A stretch of 40,935 nucleotides of DNA from Salinivenus lutea (lineage in GTDB: Bacteria > Bacteroidota > Rhodothermia > Rhodothermales > Salinibacteraceae). Below are positions 33,748-40,935 of the stretch, piece by piece (position 1 is the first letter of the stretch; each line of letters starts with the position of its first letter). The stretch spans positions 1-40,935 of the forward strand of contig NCRC01000029.1 of assembly GCA_002894685.1 (NCBI GenBank). Reading direction: 5' to 3'. A model generated the notes under the pieces. It made no database searches. It was given only the letters and a program-made list of their open reading frames with translations, and was not told the DNA's origin. Made by a program: the position numbers and the translations under genes.

Positions 33748-34254
33748 ATGGTTGATGTAGGCGATCACCCGAGCGCACTGGTGTTCAGTCTGGTCGTTGC
33801 AAGCCTCTTGCTCTGGGGGTGCCAGGGCAACTCCCCATCGGAGGAGGCGTCGGGGCCGCCGCCGCTGCCCGATGGCGAACTGGCCATCGAGGGCCCGTGG
33901 GTGCGCCCCGCCCCGGCCGGGAGCAGCAGCGTGCTCTCCATGACCATCGCGAACGGCCAGTCTACCCCCGACACGCTGCTCGACGTGCGCGCCCCAATCA
34001 TTGATAGCACCCAGGGGTACGCCGCGGCCTCGGACACCAGCGAGGGCCCGAGGGCGCTGTCGTCGTTCCCGGTGCAGGCTCGAAGCCGGGCCGCCCTGGC
34101 TCCGGACAGCCAACACGTCGCCCTGCGGGGCCTCCAGCAGCCCCTGACCGAGGGCGAGTCCCTCGTGCTGACCCTGGAGTTTGCGCAGAGCGGGCTTCAG
34201 CGCATCCGGGCGCCCATCCAGTCCACCCCGCCGACAGACACCCCGTCGTCCTGA
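33748..34254 (+). CDS. PCuAC-like lipoprotein lacking the usual copper ligands
   Basis: This 168-residue lipoprotein (lipobox LLWGC) has the PCu(A)C-type fold pattern: IEGPWVRPAPAGSSSVLSMTIANG, then LLDVRAPI, then DSQHVALRGLQQPLTEGESLVLTLEF. PCuAC proteins carry copper(I) to oxidases with a His-x10-Met...His-x-Met set. Here the first His/Met pair is absent (STQGY replaces the ELHE-like segment) and the last site reads HVAL, with Ala where the second Met should be. Only one of the four ligands (His) is left. It begins three bases after the Sco gene, which keeps its own copper site. The signal peptide start is an ATG; the function is inferred from fold and neighbours. Confidence 0.7.
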   Translation: MVDVGDHPSALVFSLVVASLLLWGCQGNSPSEEASGPPPLPDGELAIEGPWVRPAPAGSSSVLSMTIANGQSTPDTLLDVRAPIIDSTQGYAAASDTSEGPRALSSFPVQARSRAALAPDSQHVALRGLQQPLTEGESLVLTLEFAQSGLQRIRAPIQSTPPTDTPSS

Positions 34255-34284
34255 CGACTGCCCCCCTTCCTTCCCTCCGCTCCA

Positions 34285-34968
34285 ATGAACTGGCTGCTCG
34301 CCGGATGTGCCTTTGGGTTTGTGGGGAGCCTGCACTGCATCGGCATGTGCGGGCCCCTCGCGCTGAGTTTGCCGGGCGAGGGACAGGGGCGCGTTCAGTT
34401 CGCTGTGGAGCGCCTGCTCTACAATCTGGGGCGGGCCATGACATACACCGCCCTCGGGGGCGTGGTGGGCGCGGCGGGGCACGTCGTCTCGCTGGCGGGC
34501 GCCCAGCAGGCCCTGTCGGTCGCCGTAGGGGGGCTCTTTGTCCTGGCCGCAACCGTGCCGTGGGTAAGCCGCCAGGTGACCCGGTTCGAACAGGCCCCGT
34601 CGGCCCTTCTTCAGCGGGTGATGGCGCCCATCGGGACGCTGTACCGGCGGGGAGGATCGGGCAGCCTGCTCATCGTCGGGCTGCTTAACGGGCTCCTGCC
34701 GTGCGGCTTCGTGTACGCAGGGCTGGCCACGGCCCTCACCGCCGGGACCGCCGCGGCGAGCATGCTCTTCATGGCGGGCTTCGGGCTCGGCACCTTCCCC
34801 GCCATGCTGGGCGTGAGCCTCGTGGGACGGGTCGCGAGTGCCGCCTGGCGCACCCGACTGCAGCGCCTCGTGCCCGTGGCGCTGGCGCTCGTGGGGCTTC
34901 TCCTCATCCTTCGGGGGCTCGGGCTGGGCGGAATGATTAGCCCCGCCCTCTCAACGCTGGGGCCGTAG
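34285..34968 (+). CDS. SafE/DsbD_2-type membrane protein
   Basis: The 227-residue protein has six predicted membrane spans and matches the sulfite exporter SafE/cytochrome-c-biogenesis DsbD_2-type family. Both halves carry the family's conserved cysteine/glycine corners: GSLHCIGMCGPLALSL near the N-terminus and NGLLPCGFVYAGLA in the second half. Relatives sit near cbb3 oxidase genes and are thought to act in copper or thiol handling. It follows the PCuAC-like gene by 30 bases, with a pyrimidine-rich leader. No oxidase subunit genes are in the window. Confidence 0.82.
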   Translation: MNWLLAGCAFGFVGSLHCIGMCGPLALSLPGEGQGRVQFAVERLLYNLGRAMTYTALGGVVGAAGHVVSLAGAQQALSVAVGGLFVLAATVPWVSRQVTRFEQAPSALLQRVMAPIGTLYRRGGSGSLLIVGLLNGLLPCGFVYAGLATALTAGTAAASMLFMAGFGLGTFPAMLGVSLVGRVASAAWRTRLQRLVPVALALVGLLLILRGLGLGGMISPALSTLGP

Positions 34969-34986
34969 TCGCCCGGACGGCCGCCG

Positions 34987-35988
34987 TCAGCGATCGGCCG
35001 CTTCCGAGAGGGCGCGGGCCAGGCGTCGGGCCGTCTCGGCAAACGGACGGAACGTGCAGCCCAGCTCCGTGCGGGCCCGCTCGTTGCTGTACCGGTAGGT
35101 GCGGGCGGCCGAACGGGCCAGCGAGCGAGTAAAGACGGGTGGGCGTCGGGTCAGGACCCCCACCGCCTCGGCGAGGGCGCCCCCCACCGTAAGCAGGGCC
35201 GAGGGGGCGGTGTACCGGGGCGCCTCCACCCCGAATCCGTCCGCGAGCGCCCCGACGATCTGGTGCCACGACAGGTTTTCCCCTCCCAGGAAGTACCGCC
35301 GCCCGGTGTCGCCGTGCCGCATGGCCTTTCGGTGGCCGACGGCCACGTCCTGCACGTCCACCACATTTGTGCCGCCGGACGGAACCGCGGGCACCCACCC
35401 GCGGCGGACGGCGTCGACGATGCGGCGGGTGCGCGTCTCCTCCTCGCCCACCCCGAACACGAGCGACGGGTTCACGATGACGGCATCGAGGCCCTCGGCG
35501 ACGCCGCGGTGGACCTCCAGCTCCCCCTTCCGCTTCGAGCGCGCGTAGGCCGAGCGGTGGGGGGCGTCCTGCCACTCAGTCGTTTCGTCGATGACGAGGT
35601 CCGGGTCGACCGGGCGCCCGAACGCCGCCATGCTGGAGGTGTACACGAGCCGGTCCACGTCCGCCGCCAGCGCCGCGTTCACGACATTGGCCGTCCCCTG
35701 CACGTTCACGCGACGGAGCGCCTCCGCCTCGCCCGACGCAAACCCCACCCGCGCGGCCACGTGGTACACCCGATCGATGCCGTCTAGCGCCGCACGGACG
35801 CTTCGGGCCCGCGTGATGTCCCCCTCGGCGTGCTCCACCCGATCCGCCACCGCGCCCAGCAGGTCGAGCGAGGAGGTGGGCCGACGAAAGATCCGAACCG
35901 CCGCCCCGTCCGAGACGAGACGCCGCGTGAGCACCGACCCCACGAACCCCGTCGCGCCGGTCACCAGAATGCGAGGACGATCAGTCAT
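34987..35988 (-). CDS. NAD-dependent epimerase/dehydratase (extended SDR)
   Basis: This 333-residue protein is an extended short-chain dehydrogenase/reductase. The NAD(P)-binding TGATGFVG is at about residues 11-18, followed by HVAARVGF and a Tyr-x3-Lys active site in SAYARSKRKGE. It resembles the dihydroflavonol reductase/hopanoid-associated HpnA branch in the order of blocks (VNVQGTANVV, NPSLVFG, GGRYF-like RRYFLGG). The substrate is unclear. The ATG at 35988 was taken over an upstream one because MTDRPRILVTGATG is a normal start. A biotinyl-domain protein gene is upstream on the same strand, 41 bases away. Confidence 0.88.
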   Translation of the reverse strand: MTDRPRILVTGATGFVGSVLTRRLVSDGAAVRIFRRPTSSLDLLGAVADRVEHAEGDITRARSVRAALDGIDRVYHVAARVGFASGEAEALRRVNVQGTANVVNAALAADVDRLVYTSSMAAFGRPVDPDLVIDETTEWQDAPHRSAYARSKRKGELEVHRGVAEGLDAVIVNPSLVFGVGEEETRTRRIVDAVRRGWVPAVPSGGTNVVDVQDVAVGHRKAMRHGDTGRRYFLGGENLSWHQIVGALADGFGVEAPRYTAPSALLTVGGALAEAVGVLTRRPPVFTRSLARSAARTYRYSNERARTELGCTFRPFAETARRLARALSEAADR

Positions 35989-36029
35989 ACGGAAAGCACA
36001 AGACGAGACCACAAGCCGCGCACGACGCC

Positions 36030-36539
36030 CTACTCCGTCGCCTCAATCTCGATGAGCAGGGCCTCCTTGTCCACCGCATCGCCGCTGGCCGCGTGGATGG
36101 CCGTCACGATGCCCCCGGACGGCGCCTTCAATTCGTTTTCCATCTTCATCGCCTCAAGCACCAGCAGGCCCTGGTCGGCCGTCACCTCGTCGCCCTCCTC
36201 CACCAGCACATCGAGCACGAGGCCGGGCATGGGGGCCCGCACCTCACCGCCCGCCGCCGCGTCCTCCCCCAGCCCAAACTCGTCGAGCAGCAGGTCGCGC
36301 TCGTCTTTGACCCGAACGGTGGTGCGCTGCCCATCGATCGTTACCTCCAGCTGATCGTCCCCCACGGGCTCCACCGAAACCGGCACGCTCCGCCCCCCCA
36401 CGATGAGGGACACGTACCCCTCGCGTAGTACCTCGAACGTGTACGCCTGCTCCTCGCCGTCCACCACCAGATGGTCGTCGCCCACCGTGATGTCGAAGGT
36501 GCGATCGCCCACAAGGGCCTGGTACTGCGCATCGTCCAT
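36030..36539 (-). CDS. biotin/lipoyl-attachment domain protein
   Basis: The 169-residue protein carries a C-terminal biotinyl domain (about residues 95-169) with LEAMKMENE, where the second Lys is the biotin site, preceded by APMPGLVLDVLVEEGDEV. The N-terminal half, about 90 residues of short beta strands (YTFEVLREGYVSLIVGGRSV), resembles the linker domain of sodium-pump or acyl-CoA carboxylase biotin subunits. It would carry carboxyl groups for an acyl-CoA or pyruvate carboxylase whose other subunits are not nearby. The ATG at 36539 begins the first strand. Confidence 0.87.
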   Translation of the reverse strand: MDDAQYQALVGDRTFDITVGDDHLVVDGEEQAYTFEVLREGYVSLIVGGRSVPVSVEPVGDDQLEVTIDGQRTTVRVKDERDLLLDEFGLGEDAAAGGEVRAPMPGLVLDVLVEEGDEVTADQGLLVLEAMKMENELKAPSGGIVTAIHAASGDAVDKEALLIEIEATE

Positions 36540-36639
36540 GACAGAACGGAAGGTCGATTGAGGTCCGATACACGGCACAAACTCCCGCCGACGCGCATAG
36601 TTTGACATCCCCAGTTCCTTCACTATCCGCCCGACTGTC

Positions 36640-37323
36640 GTGTCTGACGAGGTGCGCCTGACCCCGGACCTGCTGATTCGTGCCTACGCCAGCGGCGTCT
36701 TTCCGATGGGCGACGACTGCACCGGTCGCCTCACCTGGTACGCGCCCGACCCTCGGGCCCACCTGCCGTTCGAGGCGTTTCACGTTCCCCACAACCTCCG
36801 CCGGCGCGTCCGGCGCCGCGAGTTTTCGGTGACGAGTGACGAAGCCTTCGAGGCCGTCATCCAGGGCTGTGCGGACCGCGATCGCACCTGGATCACGCCG
36901 CGCATCGTTCGGGCGTACACGGCACTGCACGAACGGGGGCCCGCCCACAGCGTGGAGTGCTGGCAGGACGGCGAACTGGCCGGCGGGCTGTACGGGGTCG
37001 CCCTCGGCGGGGCCTTCTTCGGCGAGTCCATGTTTTTCCGGGAGAGCCACGCGTCGAAGGTCGCCCTGGTCCACCTGGTCCGCCAGCTCCGCGCCGGCGG
37101 CTTTGTGCTGCTGGACACACAGTACTCCACCGACCACCTGGAGCGCTTCGGCGTCACCGAAATTCCCCGCGCCGAGTACGAAGCCCGCCTCGCCGACGCC
37201 CTGGCCCTCATTCCCGACTGGTGGCCGCTCACCGACGCGGAGGCCGCCGCCCTCGACACCCCGCCCCGCGCCTTCCACCGGACGCCCGCCGCTCCGCGAA
37301 ACGAGAACGACCGCGAGGGGTGA
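36640..37323 (+). CDS. aat: leucyl/phenylalanyl-tRNA-protein transferase
   Basis: This 227-residue enzyme adds Leu or Phe from tRNA to proteins with N-terminal Lys or Arg, marking them for ClpAP (N-degron pathway). Family blocks are clear: LIRAYASGVFPMG, WYAPDPRAHLPFEAFHVP, WITPRIVRAYTALHERGPAHSVE, GGLYGVALGGAFFGESMF, and ASKVALVHLV. The start codon is GTG. It is divergent from the biotinyl protein gene (100 bases). A DUF1460 lipoprotein gene follows. Confidence 0.95.
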   Translation: MSDEVRLTPDLLIRAYASGVFPMGDDCTGRLTWYAPDPRAHLPFEAFHVPHNLRRRVRRREFSVTSDEAFEAVIQGCADRDRTWITPRIVRAYTALHERGPAHSVECWQDGELAGGLYGVALGGAFFGESMFFRESHASKVALVHLVRQLRAGGFVLLDTQYSTDHLERFGVTEIPRAEYEARLADALALIPDWWPLTDAEAAALDTPPRAFHRTPAAPRNENDREG

Positions 37324-37356
37324 AATGCGCGATCCAATTTGAAACGCCCTGCGCCC

Positions 37357-38292
37357 ATGCCCGTCGCTCGCTCCCTCGTTCCGCTCCTGTTCGCCGCCGC
37401 CCTCCTGGCCGCCGGCTGCGAGCCGCGCTCCGACGCGGCGCCCTATCCGCCGTCGGACACCACCGTCGCCCTGCCCGACAGCGTCCTCTCGCCCCCCGAC
37501 TCGGCCACGGCCCGCCGGTTCGCCTCCGCCATGGCGTACGGACAACGCCAACGGGGCGAGACCGAGTCCATCGGCGGCCTCATGCAGACCCTGGGCGCGC
37601 GATTCGAAGGCGCCCCCTACCTCGAAGGGACGCTCGACACCGTCGACACCGAAACCCTCGTGGTGCGCCTCGACGGCTTCGACTGCGTCACCTTCATCGA
37701 GTCGACGTTCGCGATGGCGCGCGGCCTCGTGGCGGGCGACACCACGTACGCCGGCTTTGCCCGGCGCCTGGCCGAACAGCGCTACCGCGACGGCCGGCTC
37801 CGCGGGTACTGCAGCCGCCTGCACTACTTTACCGAGTGGCTGGCCGACAATGAAGCCCGCGGCCTGGTCGACCGCCTCGGCGACACCCTTGGGGGCCGCC
37901 CCCTCACGGACTCGCTCAACTTTATGAGCACGCACCGCTCGGCCTACGACCGCTTCGCCACCAACGACCGCCTCTTCGGCTGCGTCCAGGAGATGGAGGA
38001 AACGCTCTACTCGCGTCAGCAGCAAGACCCCGTGCGGTATGTGCCGCAGGACTCCATCCGGGCCGTCTACGACGAGCTCCGCGCCGGCGACATCGTAGGC
38101 ATGGTCACGTCCATCGACGGCCTCGACGTAAGCCACAGCGGCCTCGTCTACGCCCACGAGGACGGCGGGCGCGGCCTGCTGCACGCCTCCCTCTCGGACG
38201 GCATCGTGGTTTCGCCCGATCTTCAACGGTACGTTCAGACGATCGACCACCAAATCGGTATCGTAGTGGCCCGCCCGCGGCCCACGCCGTAG
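37357..38292 (+). CDS. DUF1460 lipoprotein (NlpC/P60-like amidase)
   Basis: The 311-residue lipoprotein begins with a signal and lipobox LLAAGC at residues 16-21. The mature part matches DUF1460, N-acetylmuramoyl-L-alanine amidase-like proteins of the NlpC/P60 superfamily. RLDGFDCVTFIE holds the likely catalytic Cys and VSHSGLVYAHEDG the His. SRLHYFTEWLADNEARG and LNFMSTHRSAY fit as well. It may cut peptidoglycan or related amides at the cell surface. The ATG at 37357 is used; the longer frame begins with TTG. It follows aat and precedes pfkA by 49 bases. Confidence 0.85.
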   Translation: MPVARSLVPLLFAAALLAAGCEPRSDAAPYPPSDTTVALPDSVLSPPDSATARRFASAMAYGQRQRGETESIGGLMQTLGARFEGAPYLEGTLDTVDTETLVVRLDGFDCVTFIESTFAMARGLVAGDTTYAGFARRLAEQRYRDGRLRGYCSRLHYFTEWLADNEARGLVDRLGDTLGGRPLTDSLNFMSTHRSAYDRFATNDRLFGCVQEMEETLYSRQQQDPVRYVPQDSIRAVYDELRAGDIVGMVTSIDGLDVSHSGLVYAHEDGGRGLLHASLSDGIVVSPDLQRYVQTIDHQIGIVVARPRPTP

Positions 38293-38341
38293 CGGCCCCC
38301 ACCCGTTCGATGACGTCTCACCCACCGTTCCCTTTCCCTTC

Positions 38342-39325
38342 ATGCAGGACTTTCAGCGTCTGGGCGTGTACACCAGCGGGGGCGACGCCCCCGGAATGAA
38401 CGCCTGCCTCCGCGCCGTCGTGCGCACCGCCCTCGCCAACGACCTTGATGTAACTGGCATCCGGCGCGGCTACGAGGGCATGATTGAGGGCGATTTCGTC
38501 GAGCTGGATCGCCGATCCGTCTCCAACATTCTGCAAACCGGCGGCACCGTCCTCAAAAGCGCCCGCTCCGAGGCCTTTCGGACCGAGGAGGGCCGCCGCC
38601 AGGCCGCCGAGCAGCTCGCCAAAAATCGCATCGACCTCCTGGTGGCCATCGGGGGCGACGGCACGTTCCGCGGCGCCACCAAGCTCCACGACGAGCACGA
38701 CATCCCGGTGGTCGGGGTCCCCGGCACCATCGACAACGACCTCTACGGGACCGACGCCACCATCGGGTACGACTCCGCCCTGAACACAGCCATTGAAAAC
38801 ATCGACCGGATTCGCGACACGGCCGATGCCCACAACCGCCTCTTCCTGGTCGAGGTGATGGGGCGCGACTCCGGGTTCATCGCTCTCAACTGTGGCATCG
38901 GCGGCGGGGCCGAACTGGTCCTCATCCCCGAAACCATCACCGAGATGGACATGGTGAAGGAGCGGATCCTTTCGCTCATGTCGGCCCAGCGGCGCTCCAC
39001 CATCGTCGTGGTGGCCGAGGGCGATGAACTGGGCGGCGCCCGCGGCATCGAACAGGCCCTCCGCGACGATCAAGACTTTTCGGACATCGACCTGCGCTCG
39101 ACCATCCTGGGCCACACGCAGCGCGGGGGCGCCCCCACCGCCAGCGACCGCGTCCTGGCCAGCCGCCTGGGACTCGAAGCCGTCGAAGCCCTCCTCGACG
39201 GCCACGCGGACGTCATGGTGGGGCTCGTGAACAAAGACCTGAAGCTGACCCCCCTACAGAACGTCTTCGGCCGCCGCAAGTCGATCGACTACGACCTGCT
39301 GAAGCTGACACAGATTCTCAGCTGA
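38342..39325 (+). CDS. pfkA: ATP-dependent 6-phosphofructokinase
   Basis: This 327-residue enzyme phosphorylates fructose-6-phosphate in glycolysis. VYTSGGDAPGMNA opens the ATP site and IGGDGTFRGA closes it; glycine at the position that is aspartate in pyrophosphate-dependent enzymes points to ATP. PGTIDND and MGRDSGFIA bind the sugar and catalyse. LGHTQRGGAPTASDR is the late signature. The start follows a pyrimidine-rich tract. The 181-base gap after the stop leads to menG and holds the repeat described separately. Confidence 0.95.
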   Translation: MQDFQRLGVYTSGGDAPGMNACLRAVVRTALANDLDVTGIRRGYEGMIEGDFVELDRRSVSNILQTGGTVLKSARSEAFRTEEGRRQAAEQLAKNRIDLLVAIGGDGTFRGATKLHDEHDIPVVGVPGTIDNDLYGTDATIGYDSALNTAIENIDRIRDTADAHNRLFLVEVMGRDSGFIALNCGIGGGAELVLIPETITEMDMVKERILSLMSAQRRSTIVVVAEGDELGGARGIEQALRDDQDFSDIDLRSTILGHTQRGGAPTASDRVLASRLGLEAVEALLDGHADVMVGLVNKDLKLTPLQNVFGRRKSIDYDLLKLTQILS

Positions 39326-39385
39326 GTGAGGGCCGCGTTCGCCTGGGGACCTGCCCCCCGCATGCGATCTGCCTCTCAGTGGGGC

Positions 39386-39409
39386 GCGTATTGCGGAAAG
39401 CGTATTGCG
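39386..39409 (+). repeat. direct repeat that is the inverse of a unit in the next repeat
   Basis: GCGTATTGCG occurs at 39386-39395 and again at 39400-39409, split by GAAA. Its reverse complement, CGCAATACGC, is found in the heptad tract at 39489-39498, just before the menG start. The second copy could pair with it over 11 bases. Confidence 0.7.
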
Positions 39410-39445
39410 TGGCGCTCGACTGCCCGGACCGGTCCCGTCCCCCCT

Positions 39446-39501
39446 ACGAAATACGAACGACGCGATACGAACGACGAAACACGAACGACGCAATACGCAC
39501 G
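39446..39501 (+). repeat. eight ACG-headed heptads before menG
   Basis: Eight consecutive 7-base units all begin ACG: ACGAAAT, ACGAACG, ACGCGAT, ACGAACG, ACGAAAC, ACGAACG, ACGCAAT and ACGCACG. Odd units vary and three of the even units are identical, giving a 14-base super-period. The tract ends five bases before the ATG at 39507 and so forms most of the near leader. Confidence 0.8.
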
Positions 39502-39506
39502 ATTCC

Positions 39507-40241
39507 ATGTCCTCTACCCATCCCCCCATCGGCGAGGCCGACGGCAAGGCCGAGGCGGTCGAGACCATGTTCGACGCCGTGGCCCCGCGCTACGACCTCC
39601 TGAACCGCGTCCTGAGCTTCGGGATCGACCAGTACTGGCGCACCCAGGCCGTTCGCCTGCTCGCTGATGAACAGCCCACCCGCGTGCTGGACGTCGCCAC
39701 GGGGACGGCCGACCTTGCGCTGGAGGCCCAGCGCAGGCTCCATCCGCGCGAGGTGGTCGGGGTGGACCTCTCCGCCGAGATGCTCCGCTACGGGCGCAAA
39801 AAAATCGAGCGCAACGGCCTCTCCTCCCGCATCGCCCTGGTGCAGGGAGACGCTGCCGCCCTGCCCTTTGACGACAACGCGTTCGACGCCGCGCTCGTGG
39901 CCTTCGGCGTTCGCAACTTTGAAGATCTGGAGGCGGGGCTCCGAGGCATCGGGCGCGTGCTGCGCCCCGGCGGCCGGCTGGTCGTGCTGGAGTTTAGCTC
40001 GCCTCGGTCCACTCCCATCAAGCAGCTTTACGGCTGGTACAGCCGGCACATCCTCCCCCGCATCGGGGGCGCCCTGAGTCCCGACCAGGGGGCCTACGAG
40101 TACCTGCCCAGCTCCGTCGCGGCCTTCCCCGACGGCCCCGACTTCCTCACCCGCATGAGCGAGAGCGGCTACTCGGACCTCCTTTGGCGCCCCCTCACCT
40201 TCGGCATTGCCTCGCTCTACCGCGGGACCCGTCCCCAGTAG
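39507..40241 (+). CDS. menG: menaquinone/ubiquinone C-methyltransferase (MenG/UbiE)
   Basis: The 244-residue SAM-dependent methyltransferase puts the last methyl group on the quinone ring. [25 protein letters not shown] is the family's first signature and [14 protein letters not shown] its SAM-binding loop; [17 protein letters not shown] and [14 protein letters not shown] complete it. The gene start at 39507 leaves a leader made of heptad repeats and no Shine-Dalgarno. An upstream in-frame ATG at 39405 would translate those repeats and is unlikely. prmA follows after 10 bases, so the pair is probably co-transcribed. In this group of bacteria menaquinone is the usual product. Confidence 0.95.
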   Translation: MSSTHPPIGEADGKAEAVETMFDAVAPRYDLLNRVLSFGIDQYWRTQAVRLLADEQPTRVLDVATGTADLALEAQRRLHPREVVGVDLSAEMLRYGRKKIERNGLSSRIALVQGDAAALPFDDNAFDAALVAFGVRNFEDLEAGLRGIGRVLRPGGRLVVLEFSSPRSTPIKQLYGWYSRHILPRIGGALSPDQGAYEYLPSSVAAFPDGPDFLTRMSESGYSDLLWRPLTFGIASLYRGTRPQ

Positions 40242-40251
40242 CGCCCCCGCA

Positions 40252-40935
40252 ATGGACACCGTCGAGCTGATTCTTTCCGTCCCGGACGTCGACCAGGAGT
40301 GGCTCATTGGGCTGCTGTCCGACTCGGCGACCGGGTTCGTCCAGGAGACCGACACCCTGCGCGCCTACGTGCCGGCCGAGGCGTGGTCGCCCGCCGACCG
40401 CGAGGCCCTCTCCGCGCGCCTCCACGCGGCGGGCTACCCCGACGCGCTCAGCGTTCGCGCCGTTGCCGATAAAAACTGGAATACCACCTGGGAGTCCGAC
40501 CTCGCCCCCGTCCGCGCCGGCCCCTTCCTCCTCTGCACCACGACCGCCGCGGTGCCGCCCGAGCACGCCGACGCCACCGTCCTGCGCATCGACCCGCAGA
40601 TGAGCTTCGGCACCGGCCACCACGCCACCACGCGGCTCGCCCTGCGCCTCCTCGCCGACGCCGTCGCCCCCGGCGACCACGTGATCGATGTGGGCACCGG
40701 AACGGGCGTTCTGGCAATTGCCGCGTGCCGGCGGGGCGCCGCCTCCGTCGAGGCGGTCGACACCAGCCCGCGGGCCACGGCGAATGCCCGAGAGAATGTG
40801 TCCCGAAATGAGGTGGCCGACTGCGTGACGGTACGGGACGGCTCGCTCGACGCCGTGCCGTCCGGGCGCGCCGACCTCGTGGTGGCCAACATCACCCGCG
40901 CCCCGCTGCTCTCCCTCCTCCCCGCCCTCCGAGAC
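40252..40935 (+). CDS. prmA: ribosomal protein L11 methyltransferase, N-terminal part (runs off the window)
   Basis: The 228 codons present encode most of PrmA, which methylates ribosomal protein L11. The N-terminal domain has the family phrase [10 protein letters not shown] and [18 protein letters not shown], which links to the SAM domain starting [20 protein letters not shown]. The VVANIT motif near the window end is where L11 methyltransferases bind their substrate. The gene begins 10 bases after menG. The 3' end is outside the window. Confidence 0.92.
   Translation, partial: MDTVELILSVPDVDQEWLIGLLSDSATGFVQETDTLRAYVPAEAWSPADREALSARLHAAGYPDALSVRAVADKNWNTTWESDLAPVRAGPFLLCTTTAAVPPEHADATVLRIDPQMSFGTGHHATTRLALRLLADAVAPGDHVIDVGTGTGVLAIAACRRGAASVEAVDTSPRATANARENVSRNEVADCVTVRDGSLDAVPSGRADLVVANITRAPLLSLLPALRD

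Noticed and set aside
28789-34482. A continuous minus-strand frame of about 1,900 codons
   Set aside because: Only its last 520 codons (from 30348) are a real gene. The rest lies opposite the decarboxylase, Sco, PCuAC-like and SafE-like genes and has no family features. GC-rich third positions leave the antisense frame free of stops.
36244-38343. A minus-strand frame of 699 codons
   Set aside because: It runs antisense to aat and the DUF1460 gene, which both have clear family signatures on the plus strand.

Overview
The window is a high-GC chromosomal segment of ordinary cellular genes with no insertion sequence, phage gene or CRISPR array that I can see. The predicted proteins are strongly acidic (Asp/Glu-rich surfaces, few Lys), many are secreted lipoproteins, and several families are typical of Bacteroidota and Rhodothermota: the bacteroidete-type GlmU-like protein, DUF2911 and DUF4397 proteins, and a FadL-type porin next to an SGNH lipoprotein. 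Start codons usually lack a purine-rich Shine-Dalgarno sequence. This suggests a halophilic member of the Salinibacter/Rhodothermia group. That is an inference from protein families and composition, not from a marker gene.

Layout. 1-5.8 kb: end of a transaldolase gene, a GlmU-like sugar nucleotidyltransferase, a small membrane protein, a YfcE-type phosphoesterase, an MBL-fold hydrolase, a ferredoxin-reductase-like flavoprotein and an ECF sigma factor. 5.8-14.2 kb: a P1-type peptidase, a two-gene glycogen cluster (glgC and a GT4 glycogen synthase), small membrane proteins, three secreted or lipid-anchored proteins and a cold-shock protein followed by two hairpins. 14.5 kb: tRNA-Arg(TCG) with its own terminator. 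14.6-20.7 kb, almost all on the minus strand: an S41 protease, an Mth938-like protein, a membrane-anchored protein with a degenerate GGDEF-like domain, and a KamA-like radical SAM aminomutase paired with an ATP-grasp ligase.

20.8-28.5 kb: a DUF4397 lipoprotein, the FadL porin followed by a frameshifted SGNH lipoprotein, then a minus-strand run of pheA, ftsX and a DUF4097 lipoprotein, and hsp20. 28.8-35 kb: an endonuclease/exonuclease/phosphatase lipoprotein, a large PLP decarboxylase with a receiver-like tail, and a three-gene copper/cytochrome-oxidase-assembly-like run (Sco, PCuAC-like, SafE-like). 35-40.9 kb: a nucleoside-sugar-epimerase-like reductase, a biotinyl-domain protein, aat, a DUF1460 lipoprotein, pfkA, menG/ubiE and the first part of prmA.

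Genes are tightly packed and no gene-free gap reaches 300 bases; the longest are 14207-14494, 21963-22228, 28539-28788 and 16061-16303. Sets that plausibly work together are glgC with the glycogen synthase, the KamA-like protein with the ATP-grasp ligase, FadL with the SGNH lipoprotein, and Sco with the PCuAC-like and SafE-like proteins. The points most worth a second look are: the KamA-like protein with altered substrate-site residues beside an ATP-grasp ligase; the decarboxylase with a receiver-like C-terminus; a heptad repeat tract with an inverted partner just upstream of menG; the degenerate GGDEF-like protein; and a consistent pyrimidine-rich tract before start codons.
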